Notes under the pieces: generated by a model | What the model was told of the DNA's origin: nothing | Seen by the model: the letters and a program-made list of their open reading frames with translations, nothing else | Databases searched by the model: none | NCBI GenBank assembly: GCA_020073185.1 | Contig: JAIQFT010000032.1 | Span: 1-41,198 of the forward strand | DNA from: Terriglobia bacterium | GTDB lineage: Bacteria; Acidobacteriota; Terriglobia; Terriglobales; Acidobacteriaceae | Direction of reading: 5' to 3' | Length of the DNA stretch: 41,198 nt | Program-made: the position numbers and the translations under genes | In this document: piece by piece, positions 38,418-41,198 of the stretch | Numbering within the stretch: position 1 is the first letter of the stretch | How the letters are laid out: every line of letters begins with the position of its first letter

Positions 38418-39365
38418 ATGCGTTCGGCTCCGCTTCGCATTACCGCCGCCCTCATCATGGTGGTTCTGGTGGTTCAGCCCGCATTTTCCTGGTGGGACAA
38501 CGGGCACATCCTGATCAACCGCACCGCCGCGCTGAAGGTGCCCCCTGACATGCCGGCGTTCATGCGCGCCGCCGCCGACCGCATCGCCTACATGGGCCCG
38601 GAGCCGGATCGCTGGCGCGAGCGCTCCGAATACTCCCTGAAGAATTCGCAAGAGCCCGACCACTACATCAACCTGGAGTCGGTGGCCGATGTTCGCGAAC
38701 TTCCACGGGGCCGTTATGACTACTATCGCCTCCTCTACGCCAAGCGCGTTGCCGCCAAGAAAAACGGCGATGACTTCCTGCCCGAGCATGTCGGCACGCA
38801 GCCCTATATTACGGCGGAAATTTATGACCGCCTGAAGGTGGCCTTCCGCGAATATCGTCGCCTGCAGGCGCAAAAATTGCCGACAGAAGGCGTCGAACAG
38901 AACATTGCTCTGTACGCCGGATGGCTGGGCCACTACGTGGGCGACGGCTCCAACCCGCTACACACCACCATCAGTTACGATGGCTGGGTCGGCAACAATC
39001 CCAGCGGATACACCACCACCAAGGGTATTCACGCCGAGTTTGAAGGCCGCTTCGTTACCCGCGTAGTCGATCAGATCGAAATCGCCAGCCTGGTGGGCGC
39101 TCCGGTCCGCCTGCAGGACCCCTGGCACGACTACCTGCAATACTTGCACGATTCCAACAAGCTTGTTGAGAAGGTGTATCAGATGGAGAAAGCCGGACAA
39201 TTCAAGAATGCAGGCACGCCGGAATCGCGTGAATTCCTGCGCCGTCGACTGGCCGCCGGCTCGCAAATGCTGCTCAACCTGTGGTACACAGCTTGGGAAG
39301 AGAGCGCGCTGCCGCTGCCGCCGCGCCACACGTCCGAGCCGGTTGCGCCGCCCGCCGCCCAATAG
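38418..39365 (+). CDS. Secreted S1/P1-nuclease-like (zinc-dependent phospholipase C/nuclease fold) protein
   Basis: From ATG 38418 (SD GGAG) a 315-residue protein with a signal peptide (1-23, ending P-A-F-S). The mature N-terminus W-W-D-N-G-H (24-29) fits the family, where the N-terminal Trp and early His bind zinc. Further candidate ligands are in PDHYINLE, L-G-H-Y-V-G-D-G-S-N-P-L-H (the H-x3-D motif typical of the fold) and K-G-I-H-A-E-F-E. A Pro-rich tail closes it. It is probably an exported nuclease or phosphoesterase; substrate unknown. Confidence 0.85.
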   Translation: MRSAPLRITAALIMVVLVVQPAFSWWDNGHILINRTAALKVPPDMPAFMRAAADRIAYMGPEPDRWRERSEYSLKNSQEPDHYINLESVADVRELPRGRYDYYRLLYAKRVAAKKNGDDFLPEHVGTQPYITAEIYDRLKVAFREYRRLQAQKLPTEGVEQNIALYAGWLGHYVGDGSNPLHTTISYDGWVGNNPSGYTTTKGIHAEFEGRFVTRVVDQIEIASLVGAPVRLQDPWHDYLQYLHDSNKLVEKVYQMEKAGQFKNAGTPESREFLRRRLAAGSQMLLNLWYTAWEESALPLPPRHTSEPVAPPAAQ

Positions 39366-39565
39366 GCGCAGTTTTTTCGATTACCAGGTCCGGTTTTTTA
39401 CTCGTCCCGCGACAAACTTTCCAATACCTGCAGCCACGAACCCTGATCTAAGCTTCCAGCCTTGCGCTTGGCGCGCATTACCGGCGTGACTCGAGCTGGT
39501 TACCCGCGCCATCTTTCATCCGCAGAGCAATGCTCGTAGAGTCAAGGGCAGTGGGGGTCAGGGTC
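39366..39565. other. 200-bp gap after the nuclease-like gene
   Basis: Contains two T-runs (TTTTTT near 39371 and 39393) but no stable GC stem before them, so no convincing terminator, and no tandem repeat of the 7/8-nt kind. Nothing else recognised. Confidence 0.4.
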
Positions 39566-39706
39566 ATGGAAACACCGATCATTATCTGCTTTGAGTGTCG
39601 CAAGCGGATGAACCCGGAAGAGATCAGGTCGGACTATCACAACCATGCCGACGTGATGGAATCGGAATCGCCGTTCGATCCCGCCGTCAACGGCGCGGAA
39701 GACTAA
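39566..39706 (+). CDS. 46-residue zinc-finger-like protein (CxxC...HxH)
   Basis: A short but well-formed gene: ATG 39566, TAA 39704-39706. The sequence contains I-I-I-C-F-E-C-R-K-R-M-N-P-E-E-I, then D-Y-H-N-H-A-D: a C-x2-C pair (Cys8, Cys11) followed by H-x-H (His25, His27), enough to bind one zinc ion. The tail is acidic. Family not recognised. A G-rich SD-like sequence (GTGGGGGTCAGG) precedes it. Its stop overlaps the stop of the convergent ankyrin-like gene by 3 bp. Confidence 0.65.
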   Translation: METPIIICFECRKRMNPEEIRSDYHNHADVMESESPFDPAVNGAED

Positions 39707-39909
39707 CCGGCCGCCCGCGACCGGCTGCCGGACTCGAACAGCCGCACCAGATCGGTGTGGCCGCGCTCGGACGCGATGTCCGCCGATGTCGCCGACACGC
39801 CATTTTCGTCGCGCGCGTTGGCCACGGAGGGATTCGCCTGCAGTACCTGTTTCGCGCGCGCCACTTCGTTGCTCTTGATCGCCGCAATCAGATCCGTGCC
39901 CGTTGTCAT
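39703..39909 (-). CDS. Small ankyrin-repeat-like protein
   Basis: A 68-residue protein from ATG 39909 (GTG 39921 also possible). T-D-L-I-A-A-I-K-S-N-E-V-A-R-A-K-Q-V-L-Q-A-N-P-S-V-A-N-A-R-D-E-N-G-V-S and I-A-S-E-R-G-H-T-D-L-V-R-L-F are two ankyrin-type helix pairs with the D-x-x-G and G-H-x-x-x-V-x-L-L signatures. It is too short for a stable stack on its own, so it may pair with a partner. Convergent with the zinc-finger-like gene, sharing overlapping stops. Confidence 0.75.
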   Translation of the reverse strand: MTTGTDLIAAIKSNEVARAKQVLQANPSVANARDENGVSATSADIASERGHTDLVRLFESGSRSRAAG

Positions 39910-39988
39910 AGGCCACCCCACTTCTTGCGCGATATGCTACTCGCATGGGACCGAGGAGGCAAAACCTTGGCGCTCCAGGTCACTTTCC

Positions 39989-40723
39989 TCAGTAAATCTG
40001 GCACGCCGGCGCCAGGGAGCGTATGTCGGGCTTGCGTCCGCTGAGCAGCAGCGCCCCAATGCGCTTGAACTCGCGCAACTCCGCAGCGTTCTTGAACCAT
40101 TTGCCGCTGTACTCGTCCGCGGTCGGCGTGTCGTCAGCAATGCGCATCGCCCACACGTCTTCGAAGGCATGAACCTGGAGAAGGTGCACGTAGTCCGCCT
40201 CCGAGCGTACGTGCACCGGGACCTTCAGCTCGTCCACCCAGCGCAGCGAATACGGATTGTCCTTGTACAGGTTGATCAAGATGAAGAACCGCCCCCGGGG
40301 CGCCAGCACGCGGAACAGCTCCGCCAAGGTGCGGGCCTGGTCCGGATAGTAATAAAACGCCTCCACCGACAGCGCTTTATCGAAGAAATTTTCTTCCCAC
40401 GGAATCTGCTGCGCCGAACCCCACACGAACATGACATTGTCGAAATCCGTGGAAGCAACGCGCGCGCGCCGAATCATCTCATCGGAAATGTCCAGGCCGA
40501 CTACCTGCCCGAAACCTTGCGGTCCTTCCCCGACCAGGCGCGCCAGTATGCGCGTCGCCCAGCCGGTGCCGCAGCTCAGGTCGAGCACGCGTTCGCCGGG
40601 CCGCAGCTCCATCCGCCGGATGGCCTTCTCGGTGATGTCGCGATGGTGCTTCTCCATCTCCTCGCCGCGGCCCGCCTCGGCCCAGCGGTTGAATTCTTCA
40701 CGCAGTTGCCGTTCGGGGGTCAT
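39989..40723 (-). CDS. Class I SAM-dependent methyltransferase (UbiE/MenG-like)
   Basis: From ATG 40723 a 244-residue protein. Motif I is V-L-D-L-S-C-G-T-G-W-A-T-R-I-L, motif II V-V-G-L-D-I-S-D-E-M-I-R-R-A, then the A-Q-Q-I-P-W-E-E-N-F-F-D-K-A-L-S-V-E-A-F-Y-Y-Y post-I segment and G-R-F-F-I-L-I-N-L-Y. The acceptor cannot be read. C-terminal residues about 180-244 are variable. It lies 65 bp downstream of the ankyrin-like gene's ATG side on the same strand and 136 bp from the zinc-ribbon gene. Confidence 0.9.
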   Translation of the reverse strand: MTPERQLREEFNRWAEAGRGEEMEKHHRDITEKAIRRMELRPGERVLDLSCGTGWATRILARLVGEGPQGFGQVVGLDISDEMIRRARVASTDFDNVMFVWGSAQQIPWEENFFDKALSVEAFYYYPDQARTLAELFRVLAPRGRFFILINLYKDNPYSLRWVDELKVPVHVRSEADYVHLLQVHAFEDVWAMRIADDTPTADEYSGKWFKNAAELREFKRIGALLLSGRKPDIRSLAPACQIY

Positions 40724-40859
40724 GATCACATTGTAATAACTTGGCCGGCTCTCGTCGCACCGGCCAGCGCCGCTGGCCCGAACACTTTGCGACCTTGCAA
40801 AGGCCATGTGACCGGATCGAGCGGCTGAGGTGTTTTGTCCAACTCGCGGATTGGTGGAA

Positions 40860-41000
40860 CTACAGGTCGGAGCACAGGATTTCCGGCGCCAGCATGTGGT
40901 GCTCGCCGCCACAGAGCGGGCAGGTGAGCGTCCACTCCTGCTCCGGCGTGCGCTGGTCATAGGTGATGGTGCGTTCGTGGCCCATCGGACATTCGGTCAC
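40860..41000 (-). CDS. 46-residue zinc-ribbon protein
   Basis: From GTG 41000 (SD-like AGAGGA, 6 nt) the protein has two Cys knuckles: C-P-M-G-H (about 4-8) and C-P-L-C-G-G-E-H-H (about 27-35). The sequence T-I-T-Y-D-Q-R-T-P-E-Q-E-W-T-L-T connects them, a compact zinc-ribbon layout. Cys near the end (I-L-C-S-D-L) may be extra. The longer upstream frame to 41144 is Pro/Arg-rich and looks non-coding. No family name is recognised. Position next to a methyltransferase may be coincidental. Confidence 0.6.
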   Translation of the reverse strand: MTECPMGHERTITYDQRTPEQEWTLTCPLCGGEHHMLAPEILCSDL

Positions 41001-41198
41001 GACCGTCCTCTTGCTGCTGTGCCACAGAAGCGCCGTAGTCGGCCACGGTTCCGGGCCGCTGCCGACTGGCAGCATTCTGGCCGCCGCGCCGCCGGCGGTC
41101 CAGCCGGCAGCGCCGGGCGGGTGCGGCCGGCGGCGGGTGCGCACCGGCGCCGGTTCGGCGGGGTAGGTACATGAAGTGGCAGCCGTGACCCAGGGCTC

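Noticed and set aside
41001-41198. Open minus-strand frames at the right edge
   Set aside because: Strongly Pro/Arg/Ala-rich in every frame with no motif; cannot be told from GC-rich non-coding DNA.

Overview
The window (about 41 kb, GC-rich) looks like a chromosomal segment of a Gram-negative, outer-membrane-bearing soil bacterium, most likely an Acidobacteriota (Terriglobia-like) genome. The inference rests on the mix of diderm genes (lptE, lnt, phosphatidylethanolamine synthesis), the ntrYX/map/era/corC/ybeY/phoH neighbourhood, many non-ATG starts, and Acidobacteria-style intergenic repeats. No rRNA, tRNA, CRISPR array, prophage or plasmid module was seen. The only mobile-element trace is the C-terminal end of a transposase at the left edge, next to two small accessory-looking ORFs.

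Layout. 1-1.05 kb: transposase remnant, small membrane-anchored protein, glutaredoxin-like protein. 1.1-5.3 kb: acyl-CoA ligase, secreted carboxypeptidase-regulatory-like protein, exported RidA-like protein, CYTH protein, endonuclease III relative. 5.4-9.0 kb: ntrY-ntrX two-component system with its own promoter region. 9.0-13.8 kb (minus): map, then phoH-ybeY-corC-like-era. 14.2-17.1 kb: rpsT (+) against lptE-holA-NAT (minus). 17.2-19.8 kb (minus): psd-pssA-Asd-like, translationally coupled. 20-25.1 kb (minus): acyl-CoA dehydrogenase, DUF4870 protein, meaB, ABM-like monooxygenase, methylmalonyl-CoA epimerase, tsaB, rimI, ydcH-like gene. 25.4-29.8 kb: YVTN beta-propeller lipoprotein, DUF92 protein, arsenate reductase, degenerate cyclase-family protein, YdcF-like protein and the threonylcarbamoyl-AMP synthase gene. 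30-36.5 kb: TrmH-type methyltransferase, rarA, CoA-binding protein, a MESH1-like HD hydrolase coupled to an uncharacterised helical-repeat protein, a cation-efflux protein, and prfB with its programmed +1 frameshift. 36.6-41.2 kb: lnt, a secreted S1/P1-nuclease-like protein, two 46-residue zinc-binding proteins, an ankyrin-like protein and a methyltransferase.

How the genes work together. Much of the window is housekeeping: ribosome and translation quality control (rpsT, era, ybeY, prfB, map, rimI), t6A tRNA modification (tsaB and tsaC/sua5), phospholipid synthesis (pssA, psd), lipoprotein and LPS export (lnt, lptE), replication and repair (holA, rarA, endonuclease III relative), and propionyl/methylmalonyl-CoA catabolism (acyl-CoA dehydrogenase, meaB, mce).

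The most striking undescribed signal is not a gene. Many gaps between genes carry short tandem arrays with a strict 7-nt (sometimes 8-nt) period. Each gap uses its own unit, often repeated as an opposing inverted arm. Examples are AGCTCTT x4 after rpsT, GTCGTTA-like x4 before lptE, GGTCGAN x4 at the ybeY end, CARCTAC-like x4 before era, CAGTTTC-like x5 at the meaB start and GATTTRCY-like x6 before prfB. These arrays run into coding ends and supply start-proximal or stop codons. Other points of interest are an Asd-like protein lacking the catalytic cysteine, an NtrX with GSFAGA in place of GAFTGA, a paired 10-bp direct repeat against the ntrY -10 box, and a hairpin abutting the ybeY start.
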